A stretch of 64,000 nt of DNA from Anaerolineae bacterium (GTDB taxonomy: Bacteria > Chloroflexota > Anaerolineae > Aggregatilineales > Phototrophicaceae), in NCBI GenBank assembly GCA_022841825.1, contig JALHQT010000001.1:620001-684000 (forward strand), read 5' to 3'. Below the pieces are notes generated by a model. That model had not been told where the DNA came from and searched no databases. It saw only the letters and a list, made by a program, of their open reading frames with translations. Shown one piece after another: positions 1 to 7,857 of this stretch. The position numbers and the translations under genes are program-made. How positions within the stretch are numbered: the stretch's first letter is position 1; each line of letters begins with the position of its first letter.

Positions 1-611
1 ACACCCAGAACTGCCGTTCCTTCTACGCCATAGAGTCGCTCCGCGAATTCCGCGCGAGTATCGAAAAACTCATCATTGATGGTTTCAATCGCGTCGCTGA
101 CTTGCAGGTTGCTACCGGAAAACACCGACTCTGGGGAAATGTCGGTCACAAAGACACGTCCGCCAATAATCTCTGGGAGACCCAAGAGCGCGACCACAGT
201 CAGAAGCACGAACGCCATCAGGAAGTTAGCAATCGACCCCGCCGCCATGAACATGATCCGTTCAAGAGGCTTTGCTTCGTAGACCGATTTCGGGTTTTGG
301 ATGCCACGCCGAAGCGCTTCGGCGCGATCGCTTTCCGTCTCCTGATCCCCACCCTGGCTGACAATACCTTCTCCGATAGGTCGCACAAACCCACCAAGCG
401 GCAGCCAGTTTAGGGTGTAATCGGTGCCACCGAGTCTGAACAGACGCAGCATCTTTGGCGGCATTCCGATCCCGAATTCAAGTATCGTGATGCCCACAGC
501 CTTGGCTGCAAGAAAGTGACCAAGCTCATGGATGATCACTGCGGGTATCAGCACCAATATGAAGGCAATGATTCCTATCAGGAGGTCGTTACCCAGAATT
601 GACTGTATCAT
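1..611 (-). CDS. rseP: Site-2 protease RseP-like, M50 family (truncated at window edge)
   Basis: Membrane zinc metalloprotease of the RseP/site-2 family, which cuts transmembrane segments such as anti-sigma factors. About 203 N-terminal residues are visible; the rest lies beyond base 1. Seen: an N-terminal membrane helix carrying the zinc motif HELGH about 28 residues in, a glycine-rich stretch (LNWLPLGGFVRP) typical of the family, a second hydrophobic helix (MAAGSIANFLMAFVLLTVV) and the start of a PDZ domain (GGRVFVTDISPESV). The ATG at 611 is chosen because the first helix follows directly. It lies 82 bases downstream of the decarboxylase gene on the same strand. Family assignment is firm; the substrate is unknown. 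Confidence 0.9.
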   Translation of the reverse strand, partial: MIQSILGNDLLIGIIAFILVLIPAVIIHELGHFLAAKAVGITILEFGIGMPPKMLRLFRLGGTDYTLNWLPLGGFVRPIGEGIVSQGGDQETESDRAEALRRGIQNPKSVYEAKPLERIMFMAAGSIANFLMAFVLLTVVALLGLPEIIGGRVFVTDISPESVFSGSNLQVSDAIETINDEFFDTRAEFAERLYGVEGTAVLG

Positions 612-693
612 TCGTGTCTGCTTTCTACCTCTATGGTATCTGCATTATAGGGTCAATGTCGCCCCTATCAGATATTTCATAATCTTCGCTCAC

Positions 694-1671
694 CTAGGCG
701 GATGAGATAATCTGAGCGCCCTCGCCCACTTCAGCAACGATCAGATCTTCAGTAATGGACAGGTTCTCTAACGCCTGCCTTACAGCTTTAGCATCGTCTC
801 TTACACAAATACAATGGACGTTCGGTCCAGCGTCGAGTGTATAGCAGACACGCAGACCATCCGCCCGCAGTTGGCGTACACGCGCCATCAGCGCGAGTGA
901 TGCTGGCAACCAGTAAAACAATGGCGGTTGGCTTGTCATCATTACGGCGTGCATTAGGTTGCTGTCATGTTCAACAACCGTTGCGAATGATGGGAAGTCG
1001 CGTTGGGCGATAGCTGCCTTGACCCGCTTCAGTCGCTCCTCCGCTCCCGCCACTCGCGCCGCCTGCAGATCGCTGGTCTTAGCTGATGCGTGCCCATCCG
1101 TCGATCCTGTCGCTTTGTGCGCTTTGCTGATGACTGCGATGATGTCGGTCAGATGCCAGTGATCCAGGGGGAAAGCGGTTTCTGCGAACGAATCCTCATG
1201 GGTATCGGCGGCGTGCCACTCCACATAACCACTCGGTATCGAGCGAGACGCTGATCCCGATCCAAGCCGCGCGAGTGTGCTTGCTTCGCGTTCGGAAACT
1301 GTCTGCCCTGAAGCCGCGATTGCCGCGACCGTCAGTGCGGCAAAAGCTGACGCTGATGAAGCAATACCTGCGCCGGTTGGAAAATTGTTTTGAGTTGTGA
1401 TTATCGCATGGGCGTGAATGTTAAAGCGGTTTCGGATTGCGTCCAGATGTCTGACCACGCGATTCGTCGCATCGTGCTGCGCTTCCATGCCATTCATGGT
1501 AAGTCGGTCGTGGTTTAGCGCTGGGTCCCAGGTCACCGTCGTCTCTGTAAATAGCCCTGAGAGATTCATGCTGACGGAGGAATTACTTGGCAAACGCAGC
1601 TCGTGATCTCGATTGCCCCAATACTTGATGAAAGCGATGTTCGGATGTGCACGCGCAGTGGCAGTATTCAC
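694..1671 (-). CDS. mvaD: Mevalonate-phosphate/diphosphate decarboxylase (GHMP family)
   Basis: ATP-dependent decarboxylase of the late mevalonate pathway, 325 residues, the family's usual size. Seen: the N-terminal substrate motif IKYWGNRD at residues 15-22 followed by LPSNSSVSM, the GHMP phosphate-binding loop PTGAGIASSASAF, and GSGSASRSIPSGYVEW. Where classical diphosphomevalonate decarboxylases have Lys after YWG, this protein has Asn20. With an isopentenyl phosphate kinase three genes away and no phosphomevalonate kinase in view, the likely substrate is mevalonate 5-phosphate and the product isopentenyl phosphate, as shown for Roseiflexus (inference here). The start is GTG at 1671, preceded by AAGGA. 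It is divergent from the UbiA-like gene. Confidence 0.88.
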   Translation of the reverse strand: MNTATARAHPNIAFIKYWGNRDHELRLPSNSSVSMNLSGLFTETTVTWDPALNHDRLTMNGMEAQHDATNRVVRHLDAIRNRFNIHAHAIITTQNNFPTGAGIASSASAFAALTVAAIAASGQTVSEREASTLARLGSGSASRSIPSGYVEWHAADTHEDSFAETAFPLDHWHLTDIIAVISKAHKATGSTDGHASAKTSDLQAARVAGAEERLKRVKAAIAQRDFPSFATVVEHDSNLMHAVMMTSQPPLFYWLPASLALMARVRQLRADGLRVCYTLDAGPNVHCICVRDDAKAVRQALENLSITEDLIVAEVGEGAQIISSA

Positions 1672-1739
1672 TGTCCTTGTTCCTTGTCAATCAGTCTGTT
1701 TGAGATCATACTTGAGATTATGCAGCGCTTCCACTGGCG

Positions 1740-1745
1740 TATAAT
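1740..1745 (+). promoter_or_regulatory. Candidate -10 box (TATAAT) upstream of the UbiA/mevalonate kinase/IPK operon
   Basis: A perfect TATAAT lies 28 bases before the ATG of the UbiA-like gene in the short divergent gap. No good -35 box is visible at the standard spacing, so this is a weak call. Confidence 0.4.
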
Positions 1746-1773
1746 GCGGTCAGGGATGAACCGAGGTTCTTGA

Positions 1774-2718
1774 ATGCCGACGACAGAAGAAGCGCGAGTA
1801 TCGCCAGCGCTGATAACGACCCCAATGAAGACATTTCGTGGACTTCTCAAGACAATGCGCCCGCATCAGTGGACGAAGAATGGCTTCGTGTTTGCGGGTG
1901 TAGTCTTTGATGGTCAGCTCTTTGTGTTGGACTCATTCATTCGAGTTCTCCTGGCATTTATTCTCCTGTGTCTGGTTGCTGGTTCTGTCTATATTGTCAA
2001 CGATCTCGCGGATATTGCTTCAGATCGCCAACATCCTCGAAAGCGGTTTCGCCCGATTGCCTCTGGGCAGTTGCCTTTGGCGGTCGCCAGGATTGCGGGA
2101 GTGCTTCTCCCGATTGCGGCGATTCTTGCAGCGACATTTCTCGGTTGGCAGTTCGCTGTGGTGTTGCTGGCGTACTACCTGCTTCAGGTTGCCTATTCTT
2201 TTCGTTTGAAGCATGTTGTCCTGATTGACCTGGTTGTGATTGTATTGGGTTTCATCATGCGTGTTGGGGCTGGCGTGTTGGTTGTGCGCGTCGAGGCGTT
2301 TTCGCCGTGGCTATACGCCTGCACTGCGACTCTTGCGCTCTTTCTGATAGTCGGCAAGCGACGCCAGGAACTGCTCTTAATGGCGGAAAAGGCGGGGAAT
2401 ATTCGCGTTACCTTGGATGAATATAACCTGCCCCTGCTCGACGAATTGTTACGCATTTCCGTGGTTGGGACGATGATGACCTATTTGTTTTATGCGGTAG
2501 AGGCACCCTCTGCGCTGCTGGCGGGGACAAATATGGCACTTCTGACGGTGCCGTTTGTCTGGTACGGGATTGCACGATATCTGTATCTCATTCATGTAAA
2601 GGGTGAAGGAAGTGCGCCCGATGAGGTGCTGCTAAAGGATCGCCCGTTACAGGTGTCGATTGTATTGTGGGCGATGGTATGTGTCATTGTGCTCTATCTC
2701 ATACCTCGAATGATGTAG
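1774..2718 (+). CDS. UbiA-family polyprenyl-phosphate transferase (DPPR synthase-like)
   Basis: Polytopic membrane prenyltransferase of 314 residues with about eight or nine hydrophobic helices. Seen: MRPHQWTKN near residue 28, then the first Asp-rich site NDLADIASDRQHPRKRFRPIA at about residues 76-96, a pattern typical of decaprenyl-phosphate phosphoribosyltransferases (Rv3806c-like), which move 5-phosphoribose onto a polyprenyl phosphate. Other UbiA substrates cannot be excluded. It is the first gene of a plus-strand run with mevalonate kinase and isopentenyl phosphate kinase, so it sits next to the enzymes that make its isoprenoid substrate. GAGG eight bases before the ATG supports the start. 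The sense strand is rich in G and T. Confidence 0.8.
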   Translation: MPTTEEARVSPALITTPMKTFRGLLKTMRPHQWTKNGFVFAGVVFDGQLFVLDSFIRVLLAFILLCLVAGSVYIVNDLADIASDRQHPRKRFRPIASGQLPLAVARIAGVLLPIAAILAATFLGWQFAVVLLAYYLLQVAYSFRLKHVVLIDLVVIVLGFIMRVGAGVLVVRVEAFSPWLYACTATLALFLIVGKRRQELLLMAEKAGNIRVTLDEYNLPLLDELLRISVVGTMMTYLFYAVEAPSALLAGTNMALLTVPFVWYGIARYLYLIHVKGEGSAPDEVLLKDRPLQVSIVLWAMVCVIVLYLIPRMM

Positions 2719-2732
2719 CCTGGGCGAATTTC

Positions 2733-3668
2733 ATGGTGGAGTATGCTGAAGCTTCCGCGCCAGGCAAGATAATTCTTGTCGGGGAACATGCTGTGGTGTA
2801 CGGTGCGCCGGCGATTGCGCTGCCTGTTTCTACGGTTAGAGTAACCGTCTCTGTCACGCCTGCCGTTGGCGGAAGTGGCATTACTTTTCGCAGTGATGCC
2901 GGTGGGCAGACTCGACCACTTGACCTTTCAGAAGATAGCCGCGATCCGATTGCACAGATGGTGCGTTCGACTCTTTCGTGCGCGGGGGTGTCTGGCGTAG
3001 ACTTCAGCCTGCAATTGAACTCTCAGATTCCTGTGGCAAGTGGCATGGGGAGTGGAGCCGCAGTATCCACAGCCATTGGTCGCGCAGTGTCGCGAGCACT
3101 TAGATTTCAGTTAAGTGATGAGCAGCTCAATCAGCTTGTGTATGAGGTTGAAAAGCTTCATCATGGCACGCCCAGTGGCATTGACAATACAGTGATTGTC
3201 TACGAGAAGCCGATCTTCTTCCAACGCGAACATCCTATTAGATCTTTTCTGGTGAGCGCCCCATTTGTGTTCTTGATTGCAGATACAGGTATCTCGGCTC
3301 CCACCAAGGCGGTAGTGGATGATGTGCGTATCTTGTGTCAACGCTATCCCTCCTTCGTAGGCTGCCTGATTGACGAGATAGCCCATATTGTTGGTGCTGC
3401 GCATGATGCATTGGCGCTTGGGCAAGAAGATCGACTTGGCGCACTGATGCTTTCTAATCATGCGCTGCTTCAGACGCTCGGGGTATCCTCGCTTGAGTTG
3501 GATGTCCTGGTCTCTGCTGCCGTTAGTGCAGGTGCTCTTGGCGCAAAGCTGAGTGGTGGCGGTCGCGGCGGAAATATGATTTCGTTGGTTCACCGTGAAG
3601 ATGTTGATGTGGTGACGGCTGCCCTGCTTACTTCAGGTGCTGTTCGGGTTACAAGTCTGTTGCTTTAG
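2733..3668 (+). CDS. mvk: Mevalonate kinase (GHMP kinase)
   Basis: Phosphorylates mevalonate to mevalonate 5-phosphate with ATP. 311 residues, close to archaeal and Chloroflexi mevalonate kinases. Seen: motif 1 APGKIILVGEHAVVYG at the N-terminus, motif 2 VASGMGSGAAVSTA (ATP phosphate loop), GTPSGIDNTV holding the catalytic Asp, and the C-terminal motif 3 AKLSGGGRGGNM. The ATG at 2733 is chosen because motif 1 follows eight residues later; an upstream in-frame start would overlap the UbiA gene by 50 bases. It lies 14 bases behind the UbiA stop and 23 ahead of the IPK start, so the three genes form one transcription unit. Confidence 0.93.
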   Translation: MVEYAEASAPGKIILVGEHAVVYGAPAIALPVSTVRVTVSVTPAVGGSGITFRSDAGGQTRPLDLSEDSRDPIAQMVRSTLSCAGVSGVDFSLQLNSQIPVASGMGSGAAVSTAIGRAVSRALRFQLSDEQLNQLVYEVEKLHHGTPSGIDNTVIVYEKPIFFQREHPIRSFLVSAPFVFLIADTGISAPTKAVVDDVRILCQRYPSFVGCLIDEIAHIVGAAHDALALGQEDRLGALMLSNHALLQTLGVSSLELDVLVSAAVSAGALGAKLSGGGRGGNMISLVHREDVDVVTAALLTSGAVRVTSLLL

Positions 3669-3691
3669 TCTCTTCTGCGGAGATGTGCTCA

Positions 3692-4480
3692 ATGCGCGTG
3701 TTTATCAAGCTGGGTGGTTCGTTCATTACCGATAAACAACAGGAAGGTGTATTTCGTCCGGCGCTTGTCCAGCAATTTGCGGATGATCTCAATTCTGCTC
3801 TCTCTGAGAATCCAAATCTTGAGGTTTTAATTGGGCATGGGAGCGGTTCTTTCGGTCATGTAGCGGCGAAACGATATGGAACGATTACGGGTGTTCACTC
3901 TCGTGAAGAATGGCTTGGTTTTGCGCGTGTTGCTCATGTTGCAGCAGACTTGAACCATCTTGTGGTCAAAATTCTTGAGGATGCTGGATTACCCGTGTTG
4001 CGTGTTCAGCCATCAGCATCGCTTGTTGCTGTTGATGGTGTCGTGAAATCGATGGCTGTGAACTCAATTGAGCGTGCATTGGCGTCGGCGTTAATCCCTG
4101 TTGTTTATGGTGATGTTGCATTTGATGACGTTCGTGGTGGGACGATCATTTCTACTGAGGCATTGTTTTTTTACTTGGCTGAAAGATTGGGTGTTGATCA
4201 GATCTTATTGCTTGGAGAGGTTGAGGGTGTTTATGACGCTTTAGGTGCGGTGATTCCTAGTATAACGCCTGCTACGTTCTCCTCGGTTCAGGGATTGCTT
4301 TCTGGTTCGCATGGCACTGATGTGACAGGTGGAATGAGTTCAAAAGTGCGTGACATGGTTGCTCTTGTAGAGCGCCTGCCTCGTGTTTCGATACGTATTT
4401 TGTCGGGTCTTCATGCTGGTGCAGTACAAGAGGTTCTTTCGAGTCGTTCGTTCGTGGGAACCTCGATTGTTTCATCGTGA
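3692..4480 (+). CDS. Isopentenyl phosphate kinase
   Basis: Phosphorylates isopentenyl phosphate to isopentenyl diphosphate; marker of the alternative mevalonate pathway. 262 residues, amino-acid-kinase fold. Seen: N-terminal FIKLGGSFITDK (Lys and Gly loop for ATP), GHGSGSFGH with the His used for substrate binding in this family, and the C-terminal nucleotide site HGTDVTGGMSSKV. The ATG at 3692 is preferred to the one at 3683 because GGAG lies nine bases before it. Last gene of the isoprenoid operon; its 3' end overlaps the convergent permease gene by nine bases. Codons are strongly T-rich compared with genes to the right. Confidence 0.92.
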   Translation: MRVFIKLGGSFITDKQQEGVFRPALVQQFADDLNSALSENPNLEVLIGHGSGSFGHVAAKRYGTITGVHSREEWLGFARVAHVAADLNHLVVKILEDAGLPVLRVQPSASLVAVDGVVKSMAVNSIERALASALIPVVYGDVAFDDVRGGTIISTEALFFYLAERLGVDQILLLGEVEGVYDALGAVIPSITPATFSSVQGLLSGSHGTDVTGGMSSKVRDMVALVERLPRVSIRILSGLHAGAVQEVLSSRSFVGTSIVSS

Positions 4481-5236
4481 TGTTTGGTCTGCGTATCGCA
4501 GCAGGATGATGTTGATGATCGTTATAGCAAGTCCGGGTGCTGCGGCGATCCAGGGTGCCTGTCGGTAAGCTTCTTTTCCTTCTCGTAGTAAATTCCCCCA
4601 CTCTGGTATCTCGGGTGAAAATCCTATTCCTAAGATGTTAAGTGCTGTGGTCAATAGGATTGTGCTCTGTACTGTTAAGATCATTTTGCCGCGTATTTGA
4701 GGGTAAAGCGTTGGCATGATGTGTTGAGCGAGTATCTGTATTTTTCTTGCTCCTAGTGCTTTTGCAGGTTCTATATGTGGCATTCTCGTAGTAATCTCTG
4801 ATACTTGTTGCGCCCACTTTATGATGTGTGGTAGTTGGCTTAGGATGGCGCTTATGATAAGTGCCTGTGTGTTATCACGTATCATGATGGAAATTGTGAT
4901 CGCTGTGGTGATAGGCGGTATCGTCGTAAGTGCGTTATTGGTGGTATTGACTATGCGAAGCACTATTCCGAAGCCAAGCCCGCTAACGCCCATCACGGTA
5001 CCCGCCGCACCGCCCAGCGCGACCGCGGCTCCTGCGGCAATCAGCGCAATGGTCATTGTCGTTCGCCCGCCATACAAGGTGCGGCTCAACACATCTCGCC
5101 CGAATTGGTCAGTGCCCAATGGATGTGCGATAGACGGTGGCTGGAAAGCATCCGAAGGCTGCGTCATCAGAGGATCATAGGGAGCAAGCGCAGGGGCGAT
5201 CAACAAAGCGGTGAACAGGATGATCAGCATCCGCAC
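4472..5236 (-). CDS. Peptide/nickel-type ABC importer permease, DppC-like
   Basis: Inner-membrane permease of a DppBC-type importer, 254 residues, shorter than the usual 280-300 because the leading cytoplasmic segment is missing. Seen: one N-terminal helix, the DppC signature HPLGTDQFGRDVLSR, and the ATPase-contact loop EPAKALGARKIQILAQHIMP (EAA motif). The GTG at 5236 is chosen because AGGAG stands eight bases before it; an ATG two codons later is the alternative. Third gene of a binding protein-DppB-DppC operon; no ATPase gene follows. The C-terminal half is unusually rich in Ile, Thr and Asn, reflecting an A/C-rich sense strand. Confidence 0.88.
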   Translation of the reverse strand: MRMLIILFTALLIAPALAPYDPLMTQPSDAFQPPSIAHPLGTDQFGRDVLSRTLYGGRTTMTIALIAAGAAVALGGAAGTVMGVSGLGFGIVLRIVNTTNNALTTIPPITTAITISIMIRDNTQALIISAILSQLPHIIKWAQQVSEITTRMPHIEPAKALGARKIQILAQHIMPTLYPQIRGKMILTVQSTILLTTALNILGIGFSPEIPEWGNLLREGKEAYRQAPWIAAAPGLAITIINIILLRYADQTSR

Positions 5237-5240
5237 GCTG

Positions 5241-6260
5241 CTAACTCCTGATCCGAGGGTCTAGTATTGTCTGCATCACAGTCGTCACCACATTCGCGAG
5301 CAGCACCATGCAGCTGCTCCAAACCACTACGCCCTGCACCACAGGAAAATCCTGGCGAACAGCAGCATCAAGCAGTAATCGCCCGAGTCCTGAGCGGGAA
5401 AACACCGACTCAGTAATCACCGTCCCGCCAAGCAGGAAGACAGCCTGCGTATTCAGGTGGGCGACTACTCCTGGCAGGATCATGCGCAGGACGTGTTTCG
5501 ACGTGACGGAGCGAGCGCTAAGCCCTTTGCCATAAGCAACGCGCACATACTCCTGACGCAAGACATCGCCAACCAACACAACGCTCATAGTCGCAACACC
5601 GCCAGCAACCCCAATTCCGAGCACAATCGCAGGCAGCAGCAACCGCTCCAATCCCCCTGCCCCACTCGCAGGTAACCAATCCAACTCGAGCGCAAACACC
5701 CAGATCAGGATCGTACCCAACCAGTAGCCCGGAACACTCAATATCAGCGCTATCACGAAATTGCGAAGCGGAAGCGCGTATGGCAGCCAAACATTGAGAC
5801 GACGATCTCCAACCACGCCATCCCAGCGTTTCGCTATGCCCCACATGCCCAGCGGGACACCGAGCACGCAGCCAATGAGCAAGCTCGATAGGGCAAGTTC
5901 CAGGGTCGGATATACATTGAATACAATGAGTTCTGCCACAGGCAGCCCGTTCAGCAGCGACACGCCCAAATCGCCCTGAACAAGCCCGCCAAGATAATGC
6001 AGGTACTGTAGAACCAGCGGAAGGTCCAGACCTAGCGCGGAGCGCCGAACCTCGATTACCTCAGACGAGACGCCAACCTCCATGAGCTGAGCGGTGATCG
6101 CATCATACGGCACCACACGCAGCGCAAAGAACGATATCGTGACGCTGACCCAGATCATCCCAACGGCACTTAGGAGCGGTGCAAATATGCGCAATGATCG
6201 CCCAATCTGACTCGGACTTAATCGACAACGAAAGCCGCGTTCGGAAGCAGCGGAAACCAA
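5241..6260 (-). CDS. Peptide/nickel-type ABC importer permease, DppB-like
   Basis: Inner-membrane permease partner of the DppC-like gene, 339 residues, six helices. Seen: the N-terminal helix ending in FFALRVVPYDAITAQ (the family motif LRLVPGDP is altered to VPYDA), a periplasmic loop with LGLDLPLVLQYLHYL, and the EAA loop YGKGLSARSVTSKHVLRMILP. The longest start is TTG at 6260, inside the preceding binding-protein gene (43-base overlap); a TTG at 6194 is possible, so the N-terminus is uncertain. The protein is rich in Val and Gly, in contrast with its DppC partner, because sense-strand composition changes between the two genes. Confidence 0.88.
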   Translation of the reverse strand: MVSAASERGFRCRLSPSQIGRSLRIFAPLLSAVGMIWVSVTISFFALRVVPYDAITAQLMEVGVSSEVIEVRRSALGLDLPLVLQYLHYLGGLVQGDLGVSLLNGLPVAELIVFNVYPTLELALSSLLIGCVLGVPLGMWGIAKRWDGVVGDRRLNVWLPYALPLRNFVIALILSVPGYWLGTILIWVFALELDWLPASGAGGLERLLLPAIVLGIGVAGGVATMSVVLVGDVLRQEYVRVAYGKGLSARSVTSKHVLRMILPGVVAHLNTQAVFLLGGTVITESVFSRSGLGRLLLDAAVRQDFPVVQGVVVWSSCMVLLANVVTTVMQTILDPRIRS

Positions 6261-7813
6261 CCAAAGTAATCAAAGGTCAGGTTACCAATCGAGCTATCCT
6301 GACCGACGACGTTGACATAGTCCCGAATCGGCAATACCAATGCCTGTGCCATGATAATCTGCTGAATCTGGGCGTATAGTGCAGCACGCAAAGTGAAGTC
6401 GTTGGTGGAAGCAGCCTGACTCAACAGCGAATCCAGCATGGAGTCCGCATAACCCGTCCAGTTTAGAGTGCCTGTGGACGCAAAATAGTTTCCGAGAAAC
6501 ACCGGATCCGCTCCAAACTCATACCATGCGACAAGGTTATAGTCGCCAGTACTGACGGCTTCAAATACCGCCGCGCGTGTTGGAACTGACTCCAACTCTG
6601 CTCGAATCCCAATGCTTCGCCATTGATCCTGCATGAGTTGAGCGACCTGCGGAATCAAACCCCAAGGCGGAACGATGACCTTAACTGTAAGATTCCCCCC
6701 CTCTGCATCATAGTAGCCATTCGCATCCGCATCGACGAAGCCCGCCTGTTCCAGGAGCGCCCGCGATTGGTCAATGTCGTATCCGTAACTTCCTTGCACG
6801 ACAGGGCTGTAAAACATCGTGGCAGCGGAGATGGGACCCCAAGCCACAGGGGAAAACCGCTGGAAAACAGCGTCAACAATCGCTTCACGCTGCGTCCCAA
6901 ACAATAGAGCCTGCCGAACTTCCAGGCTGCCAGTAGGAAATCGTGTCGTGTTCATGAGAAACTGAAGGGGTTGTCCAGGAATCGGTACCTGTTCCAAGGT
7001 TATCCCTGGCTCGGAAATCAGCGCCCGCGCATCGATTGGCAGCAGTTCGCCCACAATCTGGGCATCGCCCGCTTCGAGCACAAATGCGCGAGAACTCGCA
7101 TCAGCGAAAAATCGGAACTCGATTTCAGAAATCCAGTCAGAACTATCCGAAACGTAAAACTGCGGACCCCACGAATAACCAGGGAACCGCCGGATCACGA
7201 TCCGGTCGCCCGGAACGTATTCGACAAATTCAAAGGGTCCGGAACCGACCTGGTTGAATTGGTAGCGATCCACTGAAACGTTCGCAAGCGCTGTTGGGCT
7301 GGCGATGCCAAGATACACCTGGCTGAACGAATCAAGCAGCGCGCTGAAGGGCGTACTGAGTAGAACGCGAATAGTGTACTCGTCGATCACTTCATAGCCA
7401 GCAAACGACCCCAACAAAAAGATCGCCTTTTGCGATGCAGTATCCGGACTTGTGACACGATCCAAATTCGCTGCGACCGCCGCCGCGTTAAAGACAGTTC
7501 CGTCATGGAACGTCACACCCTGCCGCAAGTAGAAAGTATACTGAAGCCCGTCTGCCGAAATCTCCCAGGACTGCGCCAGTCCTGGGACAAACTCCCCACT
7601 CAGCGGATCGCGATACACCAGAGTGTCGTAGACCTGCCGCAGAGGAATCCCTAACTCAGACGACGCATTACGATGCGGATCGAAGCCACTCGGCTCGAAG
7701 CTTAATCCGTAGATGATGCGCTCAACCTGCGCAAAACCGGGAACCGGCGAAAGCGCCAGTACCAGTAACAACGCAAGATAGACTCTCAAGCGGAACAGGG
7801 AGATTAGATGCAT
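6218..7813 (-). CDS. ABC importer substrate-binding protein, family 5 (DppA/OppA-like)
   Basis: Extracytoplasmic solute-binding protein for peptides, nickel chelates or glycosides, 531 residues. Seen: a signal peptide (hydrophobic core VYLALLLVLALSPVPGFAQ), then YGLSFEPSGFDPH, the conserved VYDTLVYRDP, and LAQSWEISADGLQYTFYLRQGVTFHDGT, hallmark of the SBP_bac_5 family. No lipobox cysteine is present, so the anchor is unclear. First gene of the importer operon, followed by DppB and DppC. The substrate cannot be read from sequence. Confidence 0.93.
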   Translation of the reverse strand: MHLISLFRLRVYLALLLVLALSPVPGFAQVERIIYGLSFEPSGFDPHRNASSELGIPLRQVYDTLVYRDPLSGEFVPGLAQSWEISADGLQYTFYLRQGVTFHDGTVFNAAAVAANLDRVTSPDTASQKAIFLLGSFAGYEVIDEYTIRVLLSTPFSALLDSFSQVYLGIASPTALANVSVDRYQFNQVGSGPFEFVEYVPGDRIVIRRFPGYSWGPQFYVSDSSDWISEIEFRFFADASSRAFVLEAGDAQIVGELLPIDARALISEPGITLEQVPIPGQPLQFLMNTTRFPTGSLEVRQALLFGTQREAIVDAVFQRFSPVAWGPISAATMFYSPVVQGSYGYDIDQSRALLEQAGFVDADANGYYDAEGGNLTVKVIVPPWGLIPQVAQLMQDQWRSIGIRAELESVPTRAAVFEAVSTGDYNLVAWYEFGADPVFLGNYFASTGTLNWTGYADSMLDSLLSQAASTNDFTLRAALYAQIQQIIMAQALVLPIRDYVNVVGQDSSIGNLTFDYFGWFPLLPNAAFVVD

Positions 7814-7857
7814 GTCGAACGCCCCGACACTGACAGACAGTCACTTTTACGCTAGTA

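Noticed and set aside
4900-5300. A dif or other recombination site at the composition switch
   Set aside because: Looked for a palindromic Xer-type site and saw none; only the composition change is reported.
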